Below are positions 8,591-17,038 of a stretch of DNA of 64,000 bases, one piece after another. The notes under the pieces were generated by a model. The model was not told the origin of the DNA and did no database searches. It was given only the letters and a program-made list of their open reading frames with translations. The position numbers were made by a program, and so were the translations under genes. Origin of the DNA: Anthropogastromicrobium aceti (GTDB taxonomy: Bacteria > Bacillota > Clostridia > Lachnospirales > Lachnospiraceae); assembly GCF_025567095.1 (NCBI RefSeq), contig NZ_JAOQJH010000002.1; one strand, written 5' to 3'. Position 1 is the first letter of the stretch, and every line of letters starts with the position of its first letter.

Positions 8591-8682
8591 ATAATTGTTG
8601 GATAGGTGACCATAAAATCCAATGAAAACCTACATTTATAGTATTCAAGTTAAGAAGTGCCGAAATAGGTTGATTGTTTACT

Positions 8683-8719
8683 CGAAACTTGCATAAATAC
8701 TGGATTTATGCAAGTTTCG
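8683..8719. repeat. Perfect 16-bp inverted repeat in module 1
   Basis: CGAAACTTGCATAAAT and its exact complement flank a 5-base loop. It lies between the two isolated iterons. There is no T tract, so it is not an obvious terminator. It may be a protein site, a primosome or single-strand origin hairpin, or part of a lost promoter. Confidence 0.7.
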
Positions 8720-8873
8720 ATAATTAATAATTTAATTTTAAACATTATAGGTGACCATAAAATCCAGTGTATTGACTTAGATTTAAAATTGAAAAAAGAT
8801 CCATGCCAATAACAAAAAGAATCATTTTGAGGAAAATAGTTTCAAAAATCTACAAAATCTGTCATTCTAATTC

Positions 8874-8933
8874 CTTGATTGATAGCCTGATTATTCTCTT
8901 GATTATATTCTTGATTATTCTCTTGATTACGGC
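8874..8933 (+). repeat. Five tandem 12-bp AT-rich repeats (possible DNA unwinding element)
   Basis: Five 12-base units, consensus CTTGATTATTCT, run from 8874 to 8933 and end 38 bases before the tandem iterons. Tandem AT-rich 12-13-mers next to iterons are the classic unwinding element of theta-type origins. The role is inferred from this arrangement. Confidence 0.65.
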
Positions 8934-9080
8934 ATACCTACAAACCGCTTAAAACTTAGTTTTTGAGAGAGATAGGTGACCATGAAATCCAGCATAGGTG
9001 ATCTTAAAATCCAAAATAAGTGACTATGAAACAATAAATAGGTGGCCTTAAAATCCAATATAAGTGACTATGAAATCCAA

Positions 9081-9121
9081 TTTAGGTGACTTTCAGAAGT
9101 TGACAAAAAAAGTCACCTAAA
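9081..9121. repeat. Inverted iteron halves closing module 1
   Basis: TTTAGGTGACTTT (9081-9093) and its perfect complement AAAGTCACCTAAA (9109-9121) flank 15 bases. The left arm is the start of the last 22-bp unit, so the right arm is an inverted half iteron. Inverted half-iterons commonly serve as operators for rep autoregulation in plasmids. Confidence 0.6.
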
Positions 9122-9125
9122 GATT

Positions 9126-9329
9126 ATGATTAGCAATCAAAATCTTGGTGAGATTGCAAGAGGAACACTCCGAAAAAATGTGGCAATTGTGTTGCAGGAT
9201 ACAGTTTTGTTTTAAGATACCGTACTCAACAATTTGAAATACGCAAATGCACAAGCAATACAAGATGAAAAAAACATCGACATCAGAAGTTTCGCACGCT
9301 ATAATACGGATAGACAGGAAGTTGCCTAG
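9126..9329 (+). pseudogene. ABC transporter ATPase fragment (internal stop)
   Basis: The translation MISNQNLGEIARGTLRKNVA then IVLQDTVLF contains the Q-loop region of an MsbA/LmrA-type exporter ATPase. It is interrupted by TAA at 9213 and resumes in frame as DTVLNNLKYANAQ, the expected continuation. It stops at 9329. Walker A and the signature are absent. It is a decayed internal piece left beside the orphan repeat array. Confidence 0.7.
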
Positions 9330-9407
9330 GGCAGTCGGATGGTTGAATCACAGGAAGGAGAAGCTAAGGGGAATATAGAAATTTTTGAGTTCTTCTTGGC
9401 AGATGCG

Positions 9408-10157
9408 ATGAAAAGAGAATATATCGAACATTATAGTAACAGTCTGGGAAAGCAGATGCACATGTGTATCTATGGTCATGCGGGGGTGCCGCTTCTTGGT
9501 TTTCCAACACAGGATTCAAATTGCCACAATTATGAGGATTTTGGAATCATTTACCATCTGAGTGATTTTATTGAACAGGGCCGCATTCAAATAGTGACAG
9601 TGGATTCGGTGGATGAAGAAAGCTGGTCATGTGAAAATGGTATTCCTTCGTGGCGGTCAGCAAGACAGGAGCAGTACCATAATTATATTATTGAAGAAGT
9701 GTATCCGATTCTGATGCAAAAAAATACATCGAATATGCTGCCAATTGTAACAGGCCCAAGTTTAGGTGCTAATCAGGCCGCTATTACTTTTTTGCGTCGC
9801 CCAGAGTTATTTAGCGGACTGATTGCGCTTTCTGGTGTGTACAACAGTGACTACTTTTTTCACGGCTGGTGTGATGAAAATCTTTATAAGAACTCGCCAG
9901 AGCGTTTTTTAGAAAATATGCCGGCTGATCACCCGTATATAAGGATTTATAATCAGAAAAAAATAGTTTTCTGTGTGGGTCAGGGTGCTTGGGAATATGA
10001 CGGTGCACAGACGCTTCGCAATTTAAAACGTATTTTTGATGAAAAGAAAATTAATGCGTGGTGTGATTTCTGGGGAAGCGATGTTTCACACGACTGGTAT
10101 TGGTGGTTTATACAGCTTAGATATTTTATTCCGATTTTATTGGAAGATCAGGGTTGA
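9408..10157 (+). CDS. Alpha/beta-hydrolase, esterase (PF00756-type)
   Basis: About 249 residues from the ATG at 9408 (MKREYIEHYSNSLGKQM, the usual start of this family). The frame extends to an ATG at 9339, which would add unrelated residues. The fold shows YGHAGVPLLGFPTQD near the start, the nucleophile elbow GPSLGA and a C-terminal SHDWYWW with the catalytic histidine. Relatives act as carboxylesterases of the esterase-D group; the substrate is unknown. It has no signal peptide. No convincing ribosome site precedes either start, and a decayed ABC gene lies directly upstream. It may therefore have been separated from its native promoter and could be poorly expressed. Confidence 0.75.
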   Translation: MKREYIEHYSNSLGKQMHMCIYGHAGVPLLGFPTQDSNCHNYEDFGIIYHLSDFIEQGRIQIVTVDSVDEESWSCENGIPSWRSARQEQYHNYIIEEVYPILMQKNTSNMLPIVTGPSLGANQAAITFLRRPELFSGLIALSGVYNSDYFFHGWCDENLYKNSPERFLENMPADHPYIRIYNQKKIVFCVGQGAWEYDGAQTLRNLKRIFDEKKINAWCDFWGSDVSHDWYWWFIQLRYFIPILLEDQG

Positions 10158-10183
10158 CTTTTTTAGACGTGGTGTGGTATAGT
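10154..10183 (+). promoter_or_regulatory. Promoter of the riboswitch/P-type ATPase unit
   Basis: TTGACT (10154-10159) overlaps the esterase stop codon. An 18-base spacer leads to TATAGT (10178-10183). The transcript would carry a leader of about 240 bases. Confidence 0.6.
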
Positions 10184-10224
10184 GACACTATCAGAGTGGG
10201 AGAAAAACTGCTTTCATTTTTCTG

Positions 10225-10360
10225 AACAATTGAATATTGTGAGGGAGTAGTTCGCGGACTGCGTGATTTGTCAACAGACTCGGCATATGCCTGGCAAATC
10301 TTAAAGAATGAGACTCATGTGTGCTTTTCTAATAAATAAGGCATACATGGGTCTTTTTGC
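10225..10360 (+). promoter_or_regulatory. yybP-ykoY (Mn2+) riboswitch with terminator
   Basis: The leader contains the conserved segments of the yybP-ykoY class in order: GGGAGTAGTT (10243), GTCAACAGACTCGG (10270) and AATGAGACT (10307). A GC-rich stem (GACTCATGTGTGC / GCATACATGGGTC, 10312-10353) ending in TTTTTGC forms the expression platform. The class senses Mn2+ and turns genes on when manganese is high. It precedes a P-type cation pump, as in other bacteria where this RNA controls Mn efflux. Confidence 0.85.
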
Positions 10361-10429
10361 ATAGTTAGCGATAGAAAGCAAAAAATGATTCTGAAATAAA
10401 AAAGAAAACTGGCAGAAGGAGGGTTTTGT

Positions 10430-13045
10430 ATGACGTATCATAATAAGGAAAAACAAGAAGTCTTACAGGAACTTAATGTGCAGGAAGCAACAGGACTTTC
10501 GTCATCGGAGGTGAAAAAGCGCCGGGAGCAATATGGCGAGAATCGATTGCGTGCAAAGAAATCAAAGAGTAATTGGGAGAGATTTGCAGAGCAATTTAAA
10601 GATGTAATGATTCTGATATTACTTGCAGCAGCGGCAATTTCTTTTGTGGTAGCATGTGTGGAAGGTGATCTGGAAGGCTTTTTTGAACCATTGCTGATTT
10701 TACTGATAGTGGTTGTAAATGCGATAATGGGTGTTATGCAGGAAAGCCGTGCAGAGAAAGCACTAGAAGCATTAAAAAGTATGTCGGCACCACATGCACG
10801 TGTTCTTCGTGACAAGGCAGAGTCAATCATTGATGCATCAGAGTTAGTGCCAGGTGATATCATACGCTTAGAAGCAGGTGATTTTGTTCCGGCAGATGCA
10901 AGGCTTTTGCAGAGTGTCAGCTTAAAGAGCGAGGAGTCTGCGCTAACAGGTGAATCAGTACCGGCAGAAAAAGATGCAGGTGCCTGTCCAAAGGCAGATG
11001 CACCGCTGGGAGATAGAAGCAACATGGTTTTTTCAGGCTGCAGCATCACATATGGAACTGCTGTAGCAGTTGTGACAGCAACTGGAATGGATACTGAGAT
11101 GGGAAAGATTGCCAATCTTTTGGAAGGAGCCGATGATGGACAGACACCTCTTCAAAAGCGCCTGGCACAGCTCGGAAAATATCTTGGAATTTTGGCATTA
11201 GCAGCATGTGCAATTATCTTTGTTGTTGGTGTTGCAAACGGACTTGAAGTAATGGAAATCTTTATGACATCTGTATCACTTGCTGTATCTGCAATTCCAG
11301 AGGGACTTCCTGTAATTGTTACAATTGTATTGTCAATCGGTGTACAGAGAATGGTTAAGAAAAATGCACTTATTCGTCGTCTGCCAGCAGTTGAGACATT
11401 GGGAAGTGCATCCGTCATTTGCTCAGATAAAACGGGAACGCTGACACAGAATCGAATGACCTTGGTAGAAACATATCTTGATGGGGAAACACAGGCTAAT
11501 AATCTTGAAACAAAGCCATCTGAGGAAGTAAAGACACTTCTTCGTCTGGGAACACTTTGCTGTGATGGTGCAGTTGTATTTGATGGTGATAAGGAACAGC
11601 ATATCGGTGATCCGACTGAGACAGCTATTGTGCTTGCTGCACATAAAAATGGAATGCCAAAGGAAAGTTTGGCAAAGCAGTATCCGCGCCTGGCAGAGCT
11701 GCCATTTGATTCCGACAGAAAACGCATGACAGTTGTTTGTCGTATGGATGGAAAGCTTATTGCAATTGTAAAGGGTGGATTTGATGTTATGGAACCTCTT
11801 TGCACATCAGGAAATTTATCACAGGCACGTCTGGTAATGGAAGAGATGAGTGAGCGTGCACTTCGCGTACTTGCAGTTGCTTATAAGGAAATTGATAAGA
11901 TCCCAGATGAAAAATCAATGATGACTCTTGAAGGAGATCTTCATTTTTGCGGACTTGTCGGAATGATTGATCCGCCAAGACCGGAGGCGAAGGCAGCAGT
12001 TGCGCGATGCCGCAAGGCGGGAATTAAGCCAGTTATGATTACAGGTGATCATGTAGTGACAGCTTCTGCGATTGCAAGAGAGCTTGGCATTATGAGAGAG
12101 GGCGACCGCGCTTTAACTGGTGCACAGGTAGATGCAATGACAGATTCAGAATTGGATGAACAGGTGGAAAGCATTGCTGTTTATGCTCGAGTGTCACCTG
12201 AAAATAAGATCCGTATTGTAAAATCCTGGCAGCGAAAAGGTCAGGTAGTAGCGATGACTGGAGATGGTGTAAACGATGCACCGGCACTGAAGGCTGCTGA
12301 TATTGGCTGTGCAATGGGAATTACAGGAACAGATGTGGCTAAGGGAGCAGCTGATATGACGCTTACCGATGATAACTTTGCAACAATTGTAGATGCAGTG
12401 CGAGAAGGCAGAGGAATTTATGCCAATATTAAAAAAGTAGTTGGCTACCTGCTTGGTACAAATATTGGAGAGGTGATCACCGTCTTTACAGCAATGATGC
12501 TGTGGCATAAGACACCGCTTCTTTCTATGCAGCTTTTATGGATTAATCTTGTAACAGACAGTCTGCCGGCAATTGCACTTGGTATGGAAGCAGTAGAGTC
12601 TGAGGTTATGACACAAAAACCAAAACCCAAAAGCGAAGGTTTATTCGCTCATGGGTTTGGCGTGAGAATTGTTCTTCAAGGTGTGATGTTTGGATTGCTT
12701 GCATTGTTTGCATTTATGATTGGTGAAAAATCAACAGGAATAGTGGCAGGGGGTCAAACAATGGCGTTTGCTGTGTTAGCATTGTCACAGGTAATTCAAG
12801 CGTACAACATGCGTTCAGAGCATTCGCTGTTTAAGATTGGTATGTTTACAAATAAAAAGTTAAATCAGGCAGCGCTTCTTTCTATTGTGCTTGTGCTTGC
12901 AGTACTGTTTACACCACTTCGCATTCCGTTTGGACTTGAGTTGCTTTCCTTAAAGCTGTATCTGACAGCACTAGGAATGGTTTTAATTCCAATTTTAGTG
13001 ATGGAGTTTTCTAAGGCATTTGGGTTAATTCGCCATCAGCATTAA
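10430..13045 (+). CDS. P-type (PMCA/SERCA-like) cation-transporting ATPase, probable Mn2+/Ca2+ exporter
   Basis: An 871-residue P2-type ATPase of the cytoplasmic membrane. It shows the N-terminal cation-ATPase domain, the actuator TGES (LTGESVPAEK), and the ion-site PEGLP in membrane helix 4. Phosphorylation is at Asp333 (CSDKTGTLTQNRMT) and the hinge is MTGDGVNDAPALKAADIG. About ten membrane helices are visible, the last six in the C-terminal 220 residues. By sequence the family exports Ca2+. The Mn-sensing leader upstream suggests that Mn2+ efflux is the physiological job, as for related Mn-exporting P-type pumps. It starts at 10430 behind GAAGGAGGGTTTTGT. It converges with the MATE gene, overlapping by four bases. 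Confidence 0.9.
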   Translation: MTYHNKEKQEVLQELNVQEATGLSSSEVKKRREQYGENRLRAKKSKSNWERFAEQFKDVMILILLAAAAISFVVACVEGDLEGFFEPLLILLIVVVNAIMGVMQESRAEKALEALKSMSAPHARVLRDKAESIIDASELVPGDIIRLEAGDFVPADARLLQSVSLKSEESALTGESVPAEKDAGACPKADAPLGDRSNMVFSGCSITYGTAVAVVTATGMDTEMGKIANLLEGADDGQTPLQKRLAQLGKYLGILALAACAIIFVVGVANGLEVMEIFMTSVSLAVSAIPEGLPVIVTIVLSIGVQRMVKKNALIRRLPAVETLGSASVICSDKTGTLTQNRMTLVETYLDGETQANNLETKPSEEVKTLLRLGTLCCDGAVVFDGDKEQHIGDPTETAIVLAAHKNGMPKESLAKQYPRLAELPFDSDRKRMTVVCRMDGKLIAIVKGGFDVMEPLCTSGNLSQARLVMEEMSERALRVLAVAYKEIDKIPDEKSMMTLEGDLHFCGLVGMIDPPRPEAKAAVARCRKAGIKPVMITGDHVVTASAIARELGIMREGDRALTGAQVDAMTDSELDEQVESIAVYARVSPENKIRIVKSWQRKGQVVAMTGDGVNDAPALKAADIGCAMGITGTDVAKGAADMTLTDDNFATIVDAVREGRGIYANIKKVVGYLLGTNIGEVITVFTAMMLWHKTPLLSMQLLWINLVTDSLPAIALGMEAVESEVMTQKPKPKSEGLFAHGFGVRIVLQGVMFGLLALFAFMIGEKSTGIVAGGQTMAFAVLALSQVIQAYNMRSEHSLFKIGMFTNKKLNQAALLSIVLVLAVLFTPLRIPFGLELLSLKLYLTALGMVLIPILVMEFSKAFGLIRHQH

Positions 13046-14412
13046 ATTTGCTTCTTACTGTGCAGGCCTACTTTATGGTAATAAATAAAGAGGAGCACGC
13101 TGCAAAGAATCCAGCCGAATGGATATCCCAAGGCAACAGATGTAATGGTGTTAAAACATTTTGAGATGATGAACAGATAAATCTGACGAAAAACAATAAA
13201 GCTTCCCATCATAATGACCATTGGCGCGGTGGAGTTTCCGGCACCGCGCAGTGCATTGGCATAAATTTGATTAAAGCAGATTGCAATATAAAATGGCATC
13301 ATCAGTCGAATGAAGCGAACACCAAATGCAAGTACCTCTTCATCCTGTGTGAAAAGGGATGTCAGGGTAGGTGAGAATAAAAGAACTGGAAACATCAAAA
13401 TTATGGCAGTACCGATTGCGATAATAAGCGCAGTGGTAGTGCCTTTTTTTGCACGATTCATATTGCCGGCACCAAGATTTTGACCGACAAAGGTAGTGAC
13501 AGAAAGGCCGACGCTCTGAATTGGAAGTAGACAGAATTTGTCGAGCTTTCCGTATGTAGTCCATCCAGCCATGCAGGAAGATCCAAAGTGGTTGATGTAT
13601 GATTGAACAAATACATTTGAGAAGGATGTAACAGCCATCTGAAGTCCTGCTGGAAAACCGATGCGAAGAATCGACAAAGTGGTTGCCTTATCAATGCGAA
13701 GATCTTTCCAGACAAGCTTGTAGGCATTCGTCTCTTTTGTCAAAATGGACAGCACAAGAATTGCAGATATCCACTGGGAAATGATTGTTGCGTAGGCAAC
13801 ACCAGATACGCCCATGTGAAAAACAATTACAAAAACGAGGTCGAGAATAATATTTGTGATTGCACAGACAATCAAAATATAAAGTGGGCGTGTAGAGTCA
13901 CCGACTGCGCGCAAAATTCCAGCCCCCATGTTGTATAGCATAAGACCAGAAACACCAGCAAAATAGATTGTCAGATATCTGGAAGATTCAGGCAAAACAT
14001 CTTCTGGTGTATCCATTAAACGAAGAAAAAATGGTGACAAAAATAGTCCTGCAATCGTAAAGAAGACAGCAAGCACAAGTGTCAGTGCGATTGTGGTATG
14101 TACAGTACAATGAAGTGCTTTGTCATCGCGGCTTCCAAAATTGTGGGAGATAACAACACCTGCACCAGTGGATAAACCAGAGAAAAATCCTATTATGGTG
14201 TTGATAATGCAGTCAGTAGAGCCAACTGCTGCGAGTGCTGTTTTGCTGACATAATTGCCCACAACAATACTGTCAACAGTGTTGTAAAGCTGCTGAAACA
14301 GATTTCCTACAAGGAGTGGAAGCGCAAATAGAATCAGCTGCTTGGCAATGTTTCCTTCGGTCATCAGCCGGGCACCGGAGGAATGCTTCTTTTGTGAGAA
14401 GGAAAAACTCAT
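13042..14412 (-). CDS. MATE-family multidrug efflux transporter
   Basis: 456 residues with twelve membrane helices, in the order and spacing of MATE proteins: LPLLVGNLFQQLYNTVDSIVVG at the start, GFPAGLQMAVTSFSN at the start of the second half and a GAGNSTAPM loop. The family exports cationic drugs or metabolites in exchange for Na+ or H+. The start at 14412 has a usable site (AAAGGCGTTATC). It is transcribed toward the P-type ATPase and overlaps its last four bases. No local regulator is evident. The substrate is unknown. Confidence 0.9.
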   Translation of the reverse strand: MSFSFSQKKHSSGARLMTEGNIAKQLILFALPLLVGNLFQQLYNTVDSIVVGNYVSKTALAAVGSTDCIINTIIGFFSGLSTGAGVVISHNFGSRDDKALHCTVHTTIALTLVLAVFFTIAGLFLSPFFLRLMDTPEDVLPESSRYLTIYFAGVSGLMLYNMGAGILRAVGDSTRPLYILIVCAITNIILDLVFVIVFHMGVSGVAYATIISQWISAILVLSILTKETNAYKLVWKDLRIDKATTLSILRIGFPAGLQMAVTSFSNVFVQSYINHFGSSCMAGWTTYGKLDKFCLLPIQSVGLSVTTFVGQNLGAGNMNRAKKGTTTALIIAIGTAIILMFPVLLFSPTLTSLFTQDEEVLAFGVRFIRLMMPFYIAICFNQIYANALRGAGNSTAPMVIMMGSFIVFRQIYLFIISKCFNTITSVALGYPFGWILCSVLLFIYYHKVGLHSKKQI

Positions 14413-14496
14413 GATAACGCCTTTCTATTATGATATGAATGATACTGAAATTATATCATAGAAAGAGTAGTGGAGAAATGGAGAAAGTTGGCTTTC

Positions 14497-15996
14497 TTAT
14501 TCTTCATAATATGGTTTAGGCATATTATAATTAATTTGGTTTATTATCGACAATTTATTTTCTTCCCTCGCAAAGTATAAAGCAGTCCGAATCCAACTTA
14601 ATGGACTGTAGATTTCTGTGATTTGAGAAGCATATTTTTCGATAACATAAAGAATGTCCCAGCTATCTAGTTTGAGCAATTTACTGATTACGATATCGGT
14701 TGGCTTTTGCTCTTTTCCAATCATAATCGTAGTGGTATGGCTGTTTAAAAGGTCATATAAAATTGCAAAAATCGAATCAATAGCATTGGAACGAATCCTT
14801 TGCTGCGATGCTATTATGTATACACTCTCGAAATCAAAATGTCGATATAAAAAATCCTTTGAATATCGTTCCAATTTCTCATTAGAGTCACTAGGTAGTT
14901 TCGATATTTGGGCTTGACTTTTTAATTCTGATGATGTATCATCACTTATAGATGAAACATCTACAAAATTTACATTATTTACGGAAAGCGATTCGTCTTT
15001 TTCTGATGCGCCAACATCGGAAAAGGACGCTTTCTTTTTATTCGAATCTTTAATCAGAATGTTTTCTCGCGCTGCCTGTTTTTTAACTGTGTATCCAAGA
15101 GAATGTATTGTCTCTGCAATGGCTGAAACTTCACTTTGGCTGAAGGTTTCTGGCAGAAGTTTAGAATCTTTGGCTTTCCACAGATCTGAGCTATCATAAA
15201 TAATATAGGTATTGCTTATCTGCCCTTTATTTTTTGAAAAATGTGTTTGTTTGATAAGCAATTTTTTTTCGATCAGTTTCTTTAAAGTATACTGAACGCT
15301 GCGTTCTGACATGCCTGTTTTTCTTGCTAGTGTTTCAATACTTGGAAACGCAGTACCGTTTTTACGAGCGGCGCCATAGCGCATTAGTAAAATTAGTATA
15401 AGCTTTTCTTTTGAACGAAGTCCTTCAAAATCCAAAAAATCATTATAGATAATCGTAAAAGGTCTAACACCTTTTTTTACTACAAAATTTACATTATTCG
15501 CGGAAACAAATTCGCCTTTTTCTGATGCGCCAACATCGGAAAAAGAAGTTTCCTTATTAACCGGTTTCATTACCTTGTATCCAGCAAAGTGGAGTAATTC
15601 AATTGCCTCTTGAATTGTATCACCAAAAGTATCAATATTGCTTGTATTACTTGAATCAGCTTTCGATGATTTCCAAAGCAAAGGATTATCTTGTATCATA
15701 TAAAAATTTGCTGCTCGGGCTCGACTGCCATTGCGATAGCGAGCTTGCTTACAAATAAGCTGTTTTTCTTCTAATGCTTTCAATGTGATTTTAACAACTT
15801 TTTCTGCAAGACCAGATTTTCTTGCCAGTCCAGCAAAACTAGGGAAAGCTGTTGGTGGATTATTCTTTCCATAGCTATCATAACGCATCAGAATAGCCAG
15901 CAAAATTTTTTCATTTGAATTGAGTATTTCACAATCCAAAAAATCGGTATGCAACATGGTAAATGACCGGACATTTTTGCTATACAATATGTCCAT
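14497..15996 (-). CDS. Rep-like protein with duplicated helix-turn-helix and DUF6017-like C-terminus
   Basis: 499 residues made of a tandem duplication. Residues about 8-100 (RSFTMLHTDFLD...SNEKILLAILMRYD) and about 180-275 (RPFTIIYNDFLD...SKEKLILILLMRYG) are two copies of the same winged-helix domain. Each is followed by the same linker (SFSDVGASEK, then NNVNFV). The last 120 residues (YSKDFLYRHFDFES, IFAILYDLLNS, PLSWIRTALY) resemble the DUF6017 end of plasmid and ICE replication initiators, and match the C-terminus of the protein at 22508. It starts one base after the stop of the small gene upstream (TAATATG), so translation is probably coupled. A 22-bp repeat array lies upstream of the operon. 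It may be a replication initiator or an iteron-binding regulator. Family recognition is from memory. Confidence 0.7.
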   Translation of the reverse strand: MDILYSKNVRSFTMLHTDFLDCEILNSNEKILLAILMRYDSYGKNNPPTAFPSFAGLARKSGLAEKVVKITLKALEEKQLICKQARYRNGSRARAANFYMIQDNPLLWKSSKADSSNTSNIDTFGDTIQEAIELLHFAGYKVMKPVNKETSFSDVGASEKGEFVSANNVNFVVKKGVRPFTIIYNDFLDFEGLRSKEKLILILLMRYGAARKNGTAFPSIETLARKTGMSERSVQYTLKKLIEKKLLIKQTHFSKNKGQISNTYIIYDSSDLWKAKDSKLLPETFSQSEVSAIAETIHSLGYTVKKQAARENILIKDSNKKKASFSDVGASEKDESLSVNNVNFVDVSSISDDTSSELKSQAQISKLPSDSNEKLERYSKDFLYRHFDFESVYIIASQQRIRSNAIDSIFAILYDLLNSHTTTIMIGKEQKPTDIVISKLLKLDSWDILYVIEKYASQITEIYSPLSWIRTALYFAREENKLSIINQINYNMPKPYYEE

Positions 15997-15997
15997 A

Positions 15998-16279
15998 TTA
16001 AATCGTCACAAAATATTGGTTTGTGATTGTCCTCCCATTTTCTTTTCTATTTTGTTTTAAATTACATTTTAAAAGTCCTTTTTCTTTGAGACTTTTTATT
16101 GTTGTAATTGCGGTTGGTTTTGTAACGCCCATTTTTTGGGCTAAATGTTCGTAGCTAATGTTTCCATTATCAGTATCTAAGAGAATTATTAATGCAATTT
16201 TTTCTCTGCAATTTAAAGAATCATTATATAAAATTTTTCGCTCTACTAATATGAAATCATTTGCCACAGTTGTATACAT
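15998..16279 (-). CDS. Small helix-turn-helix protein of module 2
   Basis: 93 residues from the ATG at 16279, behind GAAGAAAGG. The longer frame upstream only translates the repeat array and AT-rich DNA. The whole protein is one winged-helix domain (YNDSLNCREKIALIILLDTD, then ISYEHLAQKMGVTKPTAITT). It has the same lead-in as the domains of the next gene (DFI...LN.REKI). It lacks the C-terminal DUF6017-like part. It is the first gene of a two-gene operon with the double-domain protein and could be its repressor, or a one-domain relative binding the same 22-bp repeats. Confidence 0.7.
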   Translation of the reverse strand: MYTTVANDFILVERKILYNDSLNCREKIALIILLDTDNGNISYEHLAQKMGVTKPTAITTIKSLKEKGLLKCNLKQNRKENGRTITNQYFVTI

Positions 16280-16328
16280 CACCTTTCTTCTTTTATTTAA
16301 AATAAAGTAAAAATATTTTACTGAATGT

Positions 16329-16357
16329 AGTATAACATGTAATTTTAAGAAAAACAA
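16329..16357 (-). promoter_or_regulatory. Promoter of the module 2 operon
   Basis: On the minus strand TTGTTT, a 17-base spacer and TATACT, about 50 bases before the small helix-turn-helix gene. The same hexamers and spacing occur before the Rep-like gene of module 3. Confidence 0.65.
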
Positions 16358-16424
16358 CTGCTTTTTATAAAGAAGATGAATGAAAGAGTATATGTAAAAA
16401 GTATATATATAAATGTATATATAG

Positions 16425-16543
16425 GGTGCAACATATATCCAATCCCGGTGCAAAATACACCCAACCCCAGTGCAATATATACCTAACCCCCGCGCAAAAT
16501 ACACCCAATATACACTACCCCGGTGCAATATATACCCAATCTG
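16425..16543 (+). repeat. 22-bp iteron array (module 2)
   Basis: Five units with consensus GGTGCAAAATACACCCA plus a C-rich tail start at 16425, 16447, 16469, 16491 and 16522. The period is exactly 22 bases, except for 9 extra bases in the fourth unit. They lie about 70 bases upstream of the -35 of the helix-turn-helix operon. The core TGCAAAATAC is shared with the iterons of module 3. Confidence 0.8.
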
Positions 16544-16612
16544 ATGTAAGATAGACTGAATATGCGATGCTATAAGTGTTTCCTTGATTACATTCTTTAT
16601 GTGTGTAGTGGT

Positions 16613-16672
16613 GCCGCCAATGGCGGCAGAGCCGGAGCGACGGATCCCATGGGGCGGTGGGTCGTCCGGCTC
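16613..16672. other. Two GC-rich hairpins in AT-rich DNA
   Basis: GCCGCC/GGCGGC with a 3-base loop (16613-16627) is followed by a stem GAGCCGG...CCGGCTC with inner CGAC/GTCG (16629-16672). No T tract follows on either strand. The high GC contrasts sharply with its surroundings. It may be a structured RNA or a protein-binding part of the origin-like module. Confidence 0.45.
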
Positions 16673-16793
16673 AACGGTCGGAAGAGATGATTTTCATATT
16701 AAATATTTTGTCTATATAAAGAAGAAAGAAAATAAAAGAAGGAAAATTTGCTAGAAAACCTAGGAAATAAGCCATTTCCTTTATTTTTGAAGT

Positions 16794-16878
16794 GTAATAT
16801 TCGTACATCATTAATGTAATATTTTTATATTTTAACTTTAATTTTATTACAGTAATATTTTTACATCATTAATGTAAT
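16794..16878 (+). repeat. Pair of 27-bp AT-rich direct repeats
   Basis: Two 27-base copies (16794-16820 and 16852-16878) differ at two positions. Each contains GTAATATT and TACATCATTAATGTAAT and is internally near-palindromic. They sit in the most AT-rich part of the 1-kb gap next to the 22-bp array. They may be an unwinding element or binding sites. The rest of the gap 16544-17038 holds no gene I can support. Confidence 0.6.
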
Positions 16879-17038
16879 CTACGTTACAGCAATTATTTTA
16901 GATCTGTAATTTTGGGAGTATATTGAAATGCTAGGTGCTTTTTACGGCCTTTGCAACCGCAAAGTTGCGTGATAGTTGGTGGCGCAACCGTCGGAAAACC
17001 ACTATAATGAGGGTACAAAATGAAAGGAGGGCAGCAAA

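Larger units (their letters stand above)
8602..9103 (+). repeat. Orphan 22-bp iteron array (module 1)
   Basis: Six copies of ATAGGTGACCATAAAATCCA-like units follow each other at an exact 22-base period (starts 8972, 8994, 9016, 9038, 9060, 9082). Two more isolated copies in the same orientation start at 8602 and 8747. Units differ by a few substitutions, for example ATAAGTGACTATGAAATCCA. Exact period, common orientation and an adjacent AT-rich repeat block are what iteron-type plasmid origins look like. No replication gene is found beside it. Confidence 0.8.

Noticed and set aside
16280..16528. N-terminal extension of the small helix-turn-helix protein
   Set aside because: It translates the 22-bp iterons and AT repeats (YIYIYIY). 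A good ribosome site and the family-like start are at 16279.
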